A stretch of 64,000 nucleotides of DNA from Heliocidaris erythrogramma (Eukaryota; Echinodermata; Echinoidea; Camarodonta; Echinometridae). A model generated the notes under the pieces. It was not told where the DNA came from, ran no database searches, and worked only from the letters and a program-made list of their open reading frames with translations. The translations under genes and the position numbers were made by a program. The stretch is from positions 17,612,615 through 17,676,614 of the forward strand of contig CM046868.1 of the NCBI GenBank assembly GCA_025617745.1. Direction: 5' to 3'. Below are positions 46,755 to 58,280 of the stretch, one piece after another (position 1 is the first letter of the stretch; the number at the start of each line of letters is the position of its first letter).

Positions 46755-46879
46755 CAGTAACTTTTCCAAGGCAATTTCTTTGACATTACAGTGCGTGCAT
46801 TGTGGGAAAGATCGAGGGTTGATAGCACTGCGTTTCTCATGGATGGTATACTGCTTGCAGTACAGCTTCCAAGAGACAG
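46755..46879 (-). pseudogene. LRR-gene internal exon with frameshift
   Basis: Acceptor TTTTTCAAG before 46879 and donor GTAAGA after 46755. One frame reads AVLSTLDLSHNARTV, the next reads VKEIALEKLL and meets the following exon in phase (KLMPHPISTLPESF). Together they give the 23-residue periodicity of SHOC2-type leucine-rich repeats, but a one-base slip near 46780 separates them. Confidence 0.55.
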
Positions 46880-47653
46880 CTTGAAAAATCCCATGAAAAG
46901 ATAGTAAAATAAGTTTCAATTAGAAAATGAGCTATGCAAAAAAATAAGTGGGGGAACAAAAGCCAGAAACATGTTACAAACTTTCTTACATTCTTGACAT
47001 CAGTAGCCAGCTTACTTGTGATTTATGAGTGACATTTTAAAATACATTCTTAACTTATCAATATGAATATTCTGAAACAAATAGTACAACATAATCATGA
47101 TCATATAAAGTAGATCTCACAATAACTTTCAAAGTATTAACATGTAGCTGTTGACTGCTGAATTCTCTTATTCCCTAAAGTTTGCTCAAAACTTGATACA
47201 GGACCCACCTGATTCAAGAAGGCAATGGGTTAACTGAAAAAGAGATTATGTTTGAATAATGGGAAGTAAAATACATTGCAGCTATAAAAGTATTTAAACA
47301 CTTATTGTTATGCGAACAAGGTAAATGATACCCAAAACCTCACTTTCAGTCCTAACAAATTGAATAATGAAGAATTCTTTGATCCTTAATCATAAATTTG
47401 AGCAAAAACCTGAAATAAATTTGCCTGTCATCTCAACTCAGCTTAGTATTGGGTGAGCTGTGGATAATAGTACTTAGTAGAGTGCAAAAACTGAGAGGCA
47501 CAATATATATCGGCCTATTAATTAATATAAATAAAATCCATTTATCCAGCATGGCAAAGAATCCTACAGTAGAAGAGAGGGGAAATTTTTAAAAATATTA
47601 TAGATCTAATACATCTATATATTGAGAAAAAAAATACCGAGAAAAGCAGCTAC

Positions 47654-47718
47654 CTAAAATTTGTATGCTGTTTACGACGCATGTATAAAGCACTGATGGA
47701 CATGGCTGCCGAGCCCAT
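47654..47718 (-). pseudogene. possible first exon of the LRR gene
   Basis: ATG at 47718 opens MGSAAMSISALYMRRKQHTN and ends next to GTAGCT. A 25-nt micro-exon with a good acceptor (CTCTTTTTCAG) and donor (GTGGGT) lies at about 47211-47235. The joins between these and the LRR exons are not in phase, so the model is uncertain. Confidence 0.25.
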
Positions 47719-49220
47719 ATCTCAGGGAAGTTGAGGTACCGAAACGAGGCAAGCGTCGGTCCAGCGCCCTAAGGGCCAAATAATTTTAATAACCGTACAT
47801 ACCGTACTTCTTCGGCCAGCTGCCAGCTGCAACTCTCTCTCTTCTAACTTAGAGTTAGACGAGGCAACTATGAACAACTTACATATTATTCATTCTTGTG
47901 CCCACAACGTAGACTAGACCTAGACTACTAGTAGGCCTAGTACAACTCATGTCATAGCCCGACCAGACGGCGCGACAGGGATGTGTAGGGTTACTCTTGT
48001 CACTGCTTCTGCCGCTGTTGAGTGTACTTTGTGGGTTAGAATTGAGATGAAAGGACTCCGAATTTCGGGGGAATAAGGACCTTCAAATAGTAGTCCCTAA
48101 AAAAGTTAGACTTAGACTGTTAGAGGTCAGTAATATGCATGGGGTTTTTACATTTATTTATCTGTAAGTAATTTAAATCTAGTGCCTTGTAACTTTCTTT
48201 GTTTTACTTTAATTTGTTTTACTTTACTATTATAGTTTTAGGTTAATTAGATTCCTTTTTAGATTTCAATTAGATTTAATTAGAGTTACAAAGTAGGCCT
48301 AAGTAGTAAGTCAAGACAAAGCGTCCCACAATTACCTAGTTAATCTTCATGATCTTAGGCCTAGATAATTTATAATGTACAAATGTGTGCATCAGACTTC
48401 AAGTTCTGGTATGATTTGGCAATGAGAATCCCAGACCAAATGAGGTTCGCCAAAACGATAAAGTTAAATTTTCAGGGTAAAATTCCCATCCAAAGTGACA
48501 GCCATACTCAAGTCAGATCTTCGAGTTCGACCCATTGCATTCCTGCACTGCGCAAAGCGATGAAATCACACTCCAATTAAATCCTATGTACGGGACTACA
48601 TATGCAAAAATTTTGTGCGATAAAAAATGCATAGTGCACAATTTCATCAAATTACTTACGGTTATATCCAATCTCGTAACATGTTTCCGTCTTCATTCTG
48701 TCTTTTGTCACGCGATTGTGATAGGCCGGCAGGCTGATGTAAAATAATGATGGCCTATCCGGCTATCCTGCCACATTTGAAGGAGAACCTCCTGCCCTTT
48801 ATCCGTTGTTCCTCTGTCCACTAGATGGAAATCGCATCGCATCGCATCGCATCGCAACAAAATTTTTGAACATGTTCAAAACCCTGCGATGCGAGGCGAT
48901 TGCTTGCGATATTGGGAAAATCGCAAGCTGTTGCGTCGCAAGACCTCTCACACTGCACGATATCGTGCGATTTCCTGCGATGCGAGGCGATATCGCAGGA
49001 AATCGCACAGTGTGAGGCGGGCTTAAGATTTGAAGCCGATTTGGCCTTTATACTCTAACCAGAAGAATTGCAGTTAACCAAAATTTCGATATTAGTATTC
49101 GTATCATTATTCCGAACTTTAAATAAGATAATTTCACTTTTTTAAACTTTCACATATAATGCAAACTGCAATTTGTTCGAAAATCGGGTCGCAGTCGGAT
49201 CGTATAGTGTGCACCGGGCT

Positions 49221-52200
49221 TAATATTGGCCAAGGCCGTGTTCATACATGCATTTTCTGTTAATATAGGCGCTAGGCGCGTGTGGTTTGAAACGGTGTCA
49301 GATATTACGATGTTGCGTCATTTTGCTCACATGGGATTGCGTCAGCTGCTAGTACGGTCACGTGAGAGTGACGTCATACACGAAATTTGAGCAAAATAAA
49401 CAGTGCAAACATTGGGTAAATGTATTGCCGTATGAGCTTATTACCTTGAGAGGAGATTGTTTGGCAGTGTTGCATGAGAACAAATTTGATAATTCATAAG
49501 CCCATTTTAATGTCAGTCAGAAAGACAAGCTTTTCAAAAGTGCTGAATACCATTTCAGATTCGGGCGGTTAAGAACGCCAGCGGCATTGAAGGGTTTAAT
49601 ACTTTGAAATGGACAGAGTACAAGCCACTATCGGATGTTGGGACAGGGGGCACCGGCCCGTATCTCCTTTTAAAACCCTATAGTTACTACAGTACACATC
49701 CCCCACTCCCAGCAATAATAATAATTGAATGATATGATGAGAATGTTGAAGAAAAGGAGAATTAAAAAGAAGAAGAAGATCTAAGATCTAAAAATATAAA
49801 TAAACAAATAAAATACAATAACAAAAATGAATGAATACAACAAAATAAATAAATAAATAAATAAAAATAAATTAAAAAAAACCAACAAATAAATAAATTT
49901 AAAAATGCGAGGACTTTATCTTTTTTTTCCTGCTTGTCAGTGGATTTCAAAGTAAAAGGGTACCAATATACATATGACCATTGTTTTTGCTTGTCAGATT
50001 AAAAAAAAAGGTTCCCCTTTTACAAAAATCCCGGATACACGCGCCTGCTGTACAAGCTTTTAAAATACGGTGGCGTGTATCGCAGACACGAATCGGATGG
50101 GTATTTATGACACGTTTTTAATCACGCGTAGGAAAAATGGCATGGTAACATGAAAGGCCCCGGAGGAAAGAGACACAATCATCTATTCTTACTGCTTACA
50201 GCCCATGAATTATCAATGAATAAAAGCAACAACATGGCAATGTTATCAATCATTTACAATACATCATTCCAAGTAGCGAAATCTGTGGATGAGATATTCC
50301 GAGGCTATAATGGAGCCCTGGTTTACAATAAAACAGGAAAATACCATAAGCTTGTATTAAATGAATATAAATGACTGCATTATCAAAAGAAATGATGGAA
50401 TTGAGAATTTGATCATTCACCTCAGACAGTGGAAGGGAAAGAAGTTCATGAAATGTCATTAAAAGTAGTACAAAGCATGATAAAATTCCTTCTAAAACAT
50501 TAGGCAATGCGTGTAAAAAAAAATGTTGGGTACAAAGTTTCCCAAAACAATGGTAACTATCTGTCCGACCAACTGTTGGGCAACTCTGGCAATTTGGGCT
50601 CATATTGTAGTAAAAGGAGATCGCTATTGGGCAAAAATAGTTAGGCATATTGTGCTCAGTCGCAATTCCACCTCACAAAAACAGTGAAATTTATAGATTT
50701 TGAAGTTATAGACAGACTTTAACTTGTTGACTCCTAAATTCTCTCATTCTCATAGCTTATGGGTTAACTGAAATGCCTCCTGCTGTCCTGCATCAGTCTT
50801 GTTTGACGCCCCTCGAATGTTGCGAGGATGTTGCTGAGAGCTATTATTTCTCTGTTGTAGAGAAGTTAAACCAATTGACGCTGACAATCAAATTTGGATT
50901 TTTTTTTGTCAGAACCATTATCGATATCGATTCCCCAAAATACGTTTCCCATGGGAAAAGGAACGTATTATACACATTCTTCATAAGGAGGGAACATGAG
51001 CAAACATTAGAACGAGCTAGTCATATTTTCTGCCAGCAGAGAAATTAAAAAAGAATAGCAAATTCATCCAGAAAAATTCATCCATTTGTCTCACATGAAA
51101 TTCGAAAATAAAACTTGTTTTAAGAAGTTAAACCAAAGCCACTACTCATTCTTTATCAAAACTATACTATAATTATGATTGTAAAACTTGTCATTTTTTT
51201 ATTTAAAAAAATTATGCAAAATTAAAAAAAAGTTTCCACCTTGTTTGTGAATTCTTTCGTAATAACAAAAGTTCTTGAATAATCTCACGAGGCCTAATTG
51301 AAAACTGTTTCTTGTGAGTTTAATATCGGATCTACCCCTTTCAGTTCGATGTTTTAGTCCATATCAAGGAATGACTTTGCTAACAACTTATTTTTTTTAG
51401 AAAGGAAAAAAAATCAGTCTTGGGAGATTGGGTTTTGTGGACGTTGACTCTGCCGTGCCAGTTTTAAAGCCCTTTGATACCTTTTCTCATCCTTTTCGTT
51501 TAGTAATACTTATAACTATATTTTCAAGTCATTAAGGACGCGGCTCTTCGAAAAATGATTTACAGATCTTGGGGAGGGGGGGGGGTTGTCGGGAAATCTG
51601 AAAAATAACTCACCGACTTCTAAAATGCAGGCTAATGGAGATATTATGAGCACTGTCGATGTCATCGATAGCGTTGATGAGCTCAACAAATGTCGAAATA
51701 ACACGCTCTATTTTTCTGATCGTTAAGTACGCTTAGTGTTGAGCTATAATAACAATATATGATGATCAAAGATGAAAATATTCGCCGACTTTCTTTGGAC
51801 CATTAACTTACCAGGGTGCGTGTATTCAGCTCTCATTATTGTCGTAATAAGTAGACATGGACTGTAAAGATAAAGTTTGATGATAGCTAGTCTGAAAGTT
51901 TACCATGTTGGCGGATACAGGGGATTTGCAGAATGAATTCCCCCTATTTTGAAAGTGAGAAAGAAAAAAAAAATCATGTTGAGAAAAAGTTGCTTCCCCC
52001 ACCTCATTCTTTGTGGACAAGTTTAAAGCTTGCAGTTGAGATTTTCAAAGGCTGCCGAATAAAAGGATCTTTGATGTGCGTTTATGTTTTAATAGCCTGT
52101 CGACACATCCGAAAAAAGGGTTGTTAATATCTGTATGGATTTTAGTATCCAAAATGAAGTTTATCTAAGTGGAAGCAGAACATTGAACGAAACAAATATG

Positions 52201-54341
52201 TGAAATTTTTCAGATGAATCTGACAAATAATTCAAAAACACATAGGTATCGTAAGTTCCACGTGTTGGATAATAAGAACACGAAGAAGAAGAAAGAACTT
52301 GAAAACAATCAAGTGGTTCGCCATATGTATCCAACTGTTTATTTTTCCTTAACAAAATTTTCTACCCGTGCCTCGGGTCTTCCTCAGTGTTGGACAATGA
52401 CAATATAATACAGACAAAATCTTAAAAATAATAGGTCCTTGGCAACGCACTGCGCGAACCGCATTTGGGAGCCACGTGGAACAATTGAAATGACAAAGCC
52501 GTGTCTCCCAAATGTGGAATCCAGGAAAATGTCCCTTTTCTAAAGTTGTATTGAGGATTAAATACATTTTTCATGGATGGGCATGTAAAACACATGTAAC
52601 CCATCAAACAAATCAGGAGTAGTATGTCTGTTCCATCATAACAAAAGGGTATTTCTAGTAGCATGTGGTACTCTGGTTAGTGGAAATGCAAGACAGGTAT
52701 TCTTTTCATAATGTTATTATGTCGTCTGATCTGAAATATTATTATCTACCTACGCTGTCTACACAGAAACAAAGAACTGGTATAATATGAAAATGAACAT
52801 TAATACGCCTAAAAGGTTTATAGGATACAGAATCCTTTCAATCGGGCACTTGCATAATCCCCAACCCCAGCCTTACTGAAATGTCTGCAATCTATGTAAT
52901 CATAAGGGTATGAAGCGGAGGGAGGGGGACTTGGGGAATGCTGCCCCCGACAACAATTGTGAAAATATCGGTATTCGAGAAATCTTGGTATTATTGTATT
53001 TCTTTTTTTATAACTTACCTAATATACCGTACATGTACAATAAGTTAAGTTACACTGAAATGCAATAAAAAGAGTTTGGCACCATATAAAAGTGTTCAGA
53101 TATTTTTCTTAGCGCGTTTCAATCACTCAAATTACAATTTTTTCTGAAAAAAATGGTAGGTTGATATTCAGGTAAGAGACGAAATCCTCTTGCTATAAGA
53201 CTGTGCCTGAAATGTTTGCTATAAGATGCATCGAGGTGACAGTAATAAGATATAGACAAAACAGTGCAAAAACACGAAAAGCACACTACGATTAGGAAGA
53301 GCCTATTACATTATTTAAATTCGTCGAAATAGAATTGAACGTGGATTTGCGAATGTGGAGCAAAGCCATTGGCAACATTAACGCCCAGGTACTCGTAGAT
53401 TCGATGCATAATTTCCAATCTTTATGAACTCTTCACTGAATTTGGGGGTGTGGGTTACTTAAATTGGCAACCCTGGAGAGTTGAAGCCCTATGTAAGTCT
53501 ATACAGGGGCGTGATGATCTAAGCCAGGCAGGTTATCTATACATCATTCTCGCCCTGAATGTTTCAAGCAAAGGTATCCATCTAATATTCAAACGAAACA
53601 GAGGGCGGGAAAGGGAGGGAGGGAGGGAAAGAGAGAGAGAGAGAGAGAAGGAAAGAAAAAAAACAGAGGGTGAGAATTGGATTCATACGCTACGGTGCAA
53701 ACAGATATATAACGCCCGTTTGATGGTGTAAAATGAAACCTTTTAGGGTTCAACTCTGTACCCCTTTAATGTGCACATTTGCACCCCTTGAGGTTCAATA
53801 TCGCACTCTTCCAAACGACTTCGTCTAGGACGCAATGTGCAACTTTTGAAGTTGAGATCTGCATCTTTTTAAGAGGTGCTTCACTTTGACCTTGGGACGC
53901 AAACTTAAAAATTTATTGCTTATTGTGTATATTTTAACAAGTTGTAAGAGCCACTTGAGTTGAATAGATGATAGTACTATCGTGTACCTAAATGAGCACT
54001 TTAATAGTATATCGGAATATTTTAAAAAATCATAAAAAACATGCTTTCATGACACACATTACACGAAGCGATTATTATGTTAAGTAGAAGTTTGGAGTAT
54101 GATACTTAAAAATCTCCTGCAGAACATGAAAAAAGAATGGTTAATTTGTGACGCTACATACGTCAAGTATTTCTCACATTTCACGAACGGAATATATTTC
54201 GCTGAATTTAAAGTATGGTTTAAAGTATGGTAAGGTATGATTCTACTGCAAAACATGAATACATGAATGCTTAGTGGCTTGGATGGGTAATATTGATCGG
54301 TAGTTCGAATTTGAATTGTATTGGAGCTCGGTGTTATGTTA
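49221..54341. other. long gene-less stretch
   Basis: No gene, RNA or complete mobile element is supported over 5 kb. There is an AAAT-rich run at 49790-49900 and a GA-rich run at 53600-53660. A possible donor-bearing minus-strand frame near 51630 (ILEVG next to GTGAGT) is too weak to call. Confidence 0.45.
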
Positions 54342-55739
54342 AGCCCCGTTCCCACTTGGACGAATTTGGTTACGAATCCGGCCGAATTTACGTCGTAAGT
54401 TATTCGTGTCGATTCGTAAAGGCATTCGTATATATTCGTATCAATTCGTAAAGATTCGTATTTGTATTCGGGTGACCTTTAGGAAATTTTTGAAATGCAT
54501 GAAAAATTCGTAATTTCGTAAGTATTCGTAAATGTTCGTATTTTATTCGCAAGTATTCATAAATTGTTCTTAATGTTCGTAAAAAATTCGCATCCAATTA
54601 CGATTACATTAGCCTTACGAATGAAGGTCTGAATTCACGAAGAATTTACGACAACAAGCGAATGGATGACGTATATACGAACTACTTAAGAAGTGGATAC
54701 GAATAGTTTACAACAAATTTCCAAACTTGTTGCGAATAATAATGTCATTCTTGAAATCATTCTTGAAATTTGATTCGTAACAGTTCGTATATGTTTACGA
54801 AAGCATACGAATGTATACGAATATGGTTACGAATCGTTACGAACTACACGAATACTTTACGAATTATTTAGGAATATTTTACGAATAATTTACGACATAT
54901 CGCGACCTACTCCCGACCACGTGACCGTCGGGTATATATATAGCCCCGGTTCCAGGGCTTTTCTCATGAAAGTATCATCTTTCTGTAGATAGGGGGAAAG
55001 GCGAGTAACCATTTCATGGAACAGGTCAGGTGTGACACGTAGAAAGTTTTTGTACCCCTTCCGGTCTTCTCTATGCAATTCGGCCAATTACTTCTCATAT
55101 TGTCCATATTCAGGCCTGCGCAATAGCCAGGATTTCACCCATACAGACCTTTTTGTTGTTTTTTTAGCTTTTTCTTTATGTATATCCTTCTGTGTAGACA
55201 GAAGGAGTTGTGCTGCTCCCAGAAGATAGCATTCTTCCTCAAGGAGTAGAGCGGCTTGTGTGTCAGCATCAATATCCATTGTAGTGCAATGAGTGGATAA
55301 CACACCGCTGACCTCTTATATATATATAGGGCCAGGCAAAGGTTGACCATTTGACCCATGTGACCATCTCTGACCAAAAACCGGTGTCGAATGTCGCCAC
55401 AGAATCGCAAAGCTTTCTTAAATCTGTCGCAAGTGTCGTAAATAATTCGTAACAGTGTCGTAAACAATGGTATAACATCCTAAACTATTCGTGTATGTTT
55501 GTTCTAGTTCGTAAATTTTTCTTAAAGGTTCGTATAATATATATTCGTAACATTTGTTTACGAATCTTCGTAATCACGACGTAACTTTGTCTTGTTTGTC
55601 GTAAATTTGTCGTAAATTTGTCTTGTATGTCGTAAACTATTCGTAACTTAGACAACGATTAACACGATCAATACGAATATATGGATCGTGAGGTTCGTAT
55701 TCAGATTCGTCTGAATTCGGCCAAGTGGGAACTAGGCTT
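54342..55739 (-). mobile_element. PIF/Harbinger transposon, internally deleted
   Basis: Ends AGCCCCGTTCCCACTTGGAC and the inverse of AAGCCTAGTTCCCACTTGG, flanked by TTA at 54339-54341 and 55740-55742, as expected for Harbinger. Long arrays of TTCGTAA/TTACGAA motifs fill both subterminal regions (54360-54890 and 55440-55700). Between them is the N-terminal part of a Harbinger transposase on the minus strand. Confidence 0.88.
54892..55279 (-). pseudogene. Harbinger transposase, N-terminal part
   Basis: It would encode the DDE transposase of PIF/Harbinger elements, related to the domesticated HARBI1 proteins. From the ATG at 55279 (MDIDADTQAALLLEEE) the frame reads WVKSWLLRRPEYGQYEK, a stop at 55088-55090, then LAELHREDRKGYKNFLRV, FHEMVTRLSPYLQKDDTFM and RKALEPGL. 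These blocks are the conserved region before the catalytic core. The frame then runs into the subterminal array (YIYPTVTWSG) and stops. The DDE catalytic domain and the Myb-like second ORF are gone, so it cannot move itself. Confidence 0.85.
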
Positions 55740-56040
55740 TTATTAGTGAATGCTCTTGGTTCTTACACGAGAGGTCCTGGGTTCGATCCTTGGTTGGTGG
55801 TTACATCCTTGGACAAAGTGTCCAACTCTTTGTATGCCAGACAAAATCTGATCTTTGGGATATGACTGTGTGAAGAGTCAAAATATGCATCAATGGCACA
55901 ATAAGGGTTTATAAACAACATGATGTCCCTCTTGACCCAAATAATAATGCTGGGGTAATAACATTAGCAGGGCCCTCAGGAAGAGCATTATAATTAGTGA
56001 TTGGGCTAACTTGGGTAAAGAAGACAGTATTATTACTAGA
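55740..56040 (+). mobile_element. tRNA-derived SINE, head split by the Harbinger element
   Basis: A B-box GGTCCTGGGTTCGATCC (55775) is followed by a body with TACATCCTTGGACAAAGTGT and CTGGGGTAATAACATTAGC, and an ATT-rich end (56026). The left part of the tRNA-like head (GGAGCTCGGTGTTATG, about 54323-54338) lies on the other side of the Harbinger insertion. Removing it with one TTA gives a continuous A-box region. The 3' body matches the repeat copies at 12670 and 13838. Confidence 0.75.
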
Positions 56041-56146
56041 TTATATCAACATGCCATTGGCTTGATACTGTATAAAACCGGAATTCCTTTAATTACCCTC
56101 AACGGAGTAACATGTAGTTATCAACGGAAAGTTCTGGGCCGTGTAA

Positions 56147-56254
56147 CATAAAGCTTTAGATTGATCTTACGACTGATTTTTACTATCAATCCCATTGACT
56201 ACAATGTACAATCAATTGTAAAAATCAATCGTAAGATCAATTTCAAGCTTTATG
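56147..56254. mobile_element. 108-bp palindromic MITE
   Basis: CATAAAGCTTTAGATTGATC and the inverse of CATAAAGCTTGAAATTGATC form about 37-bp arms, flanked by TAA and TTA. Confidence 0.8.
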
Positions 56255-56277
56255 TTAAAGGTCACTGATATAGTATA

Positions 56278-56530
56278 GCGTATCCAGCACCGGGCGGACG
56301 CGGATAAAATGTACCCCCCCCCCCCCCCCCTCCTCCGTTTTGCAGGCCAGGAAAAGTGAACAGAGCCTAAATGATAATACAACAATCAATAGATTATTTC
56401 ACAAGGGAAGATGATATCTTTTACATTTCAAACATTTAAGTGAAACATGACACTACATGCCCCTTAGCGCTGCAGCACAAATGGATTCTGTCCCCCTACT
56501 TATCAATTTCTGGATACACATTGCCCTGAA
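56278..56530. repeat. decayed hAT-like remnant
   Basis: GCGTATCCAGCACCGG near 56280, a C-run at 56315-56330, and AATTTCTGGATACACATTG at 56508. The ends are only loosely complementary. Confidence 0.35.
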
Positions 56531-56847
56531 CGATCTGTGTAAAAGGTCGGTGAATGTAGGATGTAGGATGGGTTGCTTCTACCATGCTAACATCATACTA
56601 GAAAGCCCTCGGTAGGTTCATATCTTACAAAGATCGGAATTCCAAAAAATATCAATATTAGATACGATCTAATTACCTCATAATGATGCCTCATATTATT
56701 TGCATCTGCTCATATTACTATGTCATACTATGATTTATGAAATTCTGTTTTGCATCTAGTATTGGAGTATGTGATAGCGTTGTGAATAATTTGCTGAGTA
56801 GCTGAGTAGGTGAAGATGGGAAACAGGAGTCATGGGATCATAACTAC

Positions 56848-56930
56848 TTTGTAGGCGCCTTGAGCTTCCTCTGGATGGATACGTGCGCGATACACATGTA
56901 GCTATTATTATTATTATATTATTATGGGAG
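56848..56930 (+). repeat. SINE-like 3' tail fragment
   Basis: GGCGCCTTGAGCTTCC...GTGCGCGATACACATG followed by ATT triplets, the same tail type as at 11213. Confidence 0.55.
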
Positions 56931-57125
56931 TCGCTAGTGGGCGCGGTGCCGGTCTTAAATATTTTCTAGATTTTCCCTCAAACTTTTAGATATAAGGATA
57001 TTTCCGGAGGATGTCTTTGCTTATTGTTATATTTCCCGATATTTTGTCTGCAATTGGGTCCTGCACCTTCCATTAAAAATTGTCTAGCGACTCCTTTGGC
57101 ATCAGTAAAGTAGTTTTGAATATTT

Positions 57126-57345
57126 TAGGGCAATCCAACCTTTGTAATAACTTGATTTGTGCTAAAGCAGACAAATTAGAGAAGCAGATTGGTAGACATT
57201 TGACCAAAATCGGACTGCCAATAAGAAAGCCATGAATTGTTTAAAATTGTAATCACTATACATTAGGGAATTTCAAATTGGCCGAATCGGTAATGTCACT
57301 GTGATGCAGCGCCGGACAACTTCCCAAGGCATTCGCTCCAACACA
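57126..57345 (+). repeat. fragment of the AAAGGGCAATCC repeat family
   Basis: AGGGCAATCCAACCTTTGTA, AATAAGAAAGCCATGAATT and GGTAATGTCACTGTGATGC match the 7889-8384 family. The right end is missing. Confidence 0.65.
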
Positions 57346-58280
57346 TAAGATGACAAAAATGTCACTTTTTCCAAAATGTATTACTCTGTGCATTTTGAAT
57401 ACTTTGAATTAATAAAAAGATAATTTTCAGACCTAGGGAAAGTAAAAAGGAAAACCATTTGAATATTAACAAAATTTAACTATCTGTCAAAAGCTTACAA
57501 AATTAATTATGTGCATGTCCGGAAAGACACAACACTGAACATATGTATAGACATACATGTATATACCTGACTGTGGATGTCCCGCCCCCCGAGACCAGGA
57601 AAATATTTAGACTAGACTAGTCTAGTCTATAGTAATCGGCTGATCTAACAGTACACATGTCCTGGTTTGATATTCTAGGTCACTTGTCTAATTTGGCTTA
57701 CACGATTCAGGGGCGGATCCAGTATTTCCCAATAGGGGGGGGGGGGCGAAAATTTAAAACTTGCAAAGTTCAATTACCAATTACATCAACTCATTACATA
57801 GGAGTACCTTTCCTGTATCTGGGCGCGGGCTCAATTTCGAACTCGACGTGGCAGGTGTCTCTTGTACAAAATAATATAAGTATTTCCGCGAGGACTGACG
57901 TCACTTGCCCGATGAATTTGTGGATTCTACATCTGACACTTGAAATTTACAGCCTTTAGAGGAAATATTATTACCAAAATATACGAGATAAGGTATTTAC
58001 ATCTGATATTCGGGCAGTTCGCTCTGCTGCCCGAACATCGGGTGATTTTCTTTGTTTGCATATTCATTGGAACATACAAGTATTTTATATACATTTGAAT
58101 TCTGAATGTGAGTATATTGAAAATTTATATTTAACAAACAAAAAATAGAACACAGGAGACCGTCGTCATGAGCGAATTGCTTGATATCGACGAATTTTGC
58201 ACTGTCATCGGACTCACCTTTATAGATGCCTGAAAGACATCTTTCGAGGATGGGGCTGGGCCAGCGCTACAGAGTGGGGG
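57346..58280. other. gene-less stretch
   Basis: A single hAT-like end (CAGGGGCGGATCCAG) followed by a G-run lies at 57709-57745. No other feature is supported. Confidence 0.45.

Larger units (their letters stand above)
41726..49023. mobile_element. 7.3-kb TIR element with TAA target duplication
   Basis: Identical 24-bp ends (first 20 bases AGCCCGCCTCACACTGTGCG) in inverted orientation, flanked exactly by TAA at 41723-41725 and 49024-49026. Subterminal regions on both sides are full of GCGATGCGAT-type motifs, including (ATCGC)n at 48830-48855. Ends of this type plus a TWA duplication point to PIF/Harbinger. Neither block has a partner end nearby, so two separate MITEs are unlikely. No Harbinger or Myb-like transposase was found inside; the cargo includes LRR gene exons (45456-46879). 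Confidence 0.78.
41501..49220. mobile_element. outer palindromic element, halves separated by a 7.3-kb insertion
   Basis: The left half (41501-41725) and right half (49024-49220) are inverted copies: ends AGCCCGGCGCACACTGC and the inverse of AGCCCGGTGCACACTAT, then shared GTTC-GAATA, AATACTAA-ATCGAAATT and CTGCAA blocks in the same order. The flanks are TTA (left) and TAA (right), which suits a Harbinger-like TWA site but is not an exact duplication. Confidence 0.75.

Noticed and set aside
41501..49220. Outer pair as a simple element with an exact target duplication
   Set aside because: The flanks are TTA and TAA, which are complements and not a direct repeat. The inverted halves are real, but the duplication is unproven.
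50150..51048. Short open frames of 70-130 codons
   Set aside because: No domain, splice signal or codon pattern supports them, and frames overlap on both strands.
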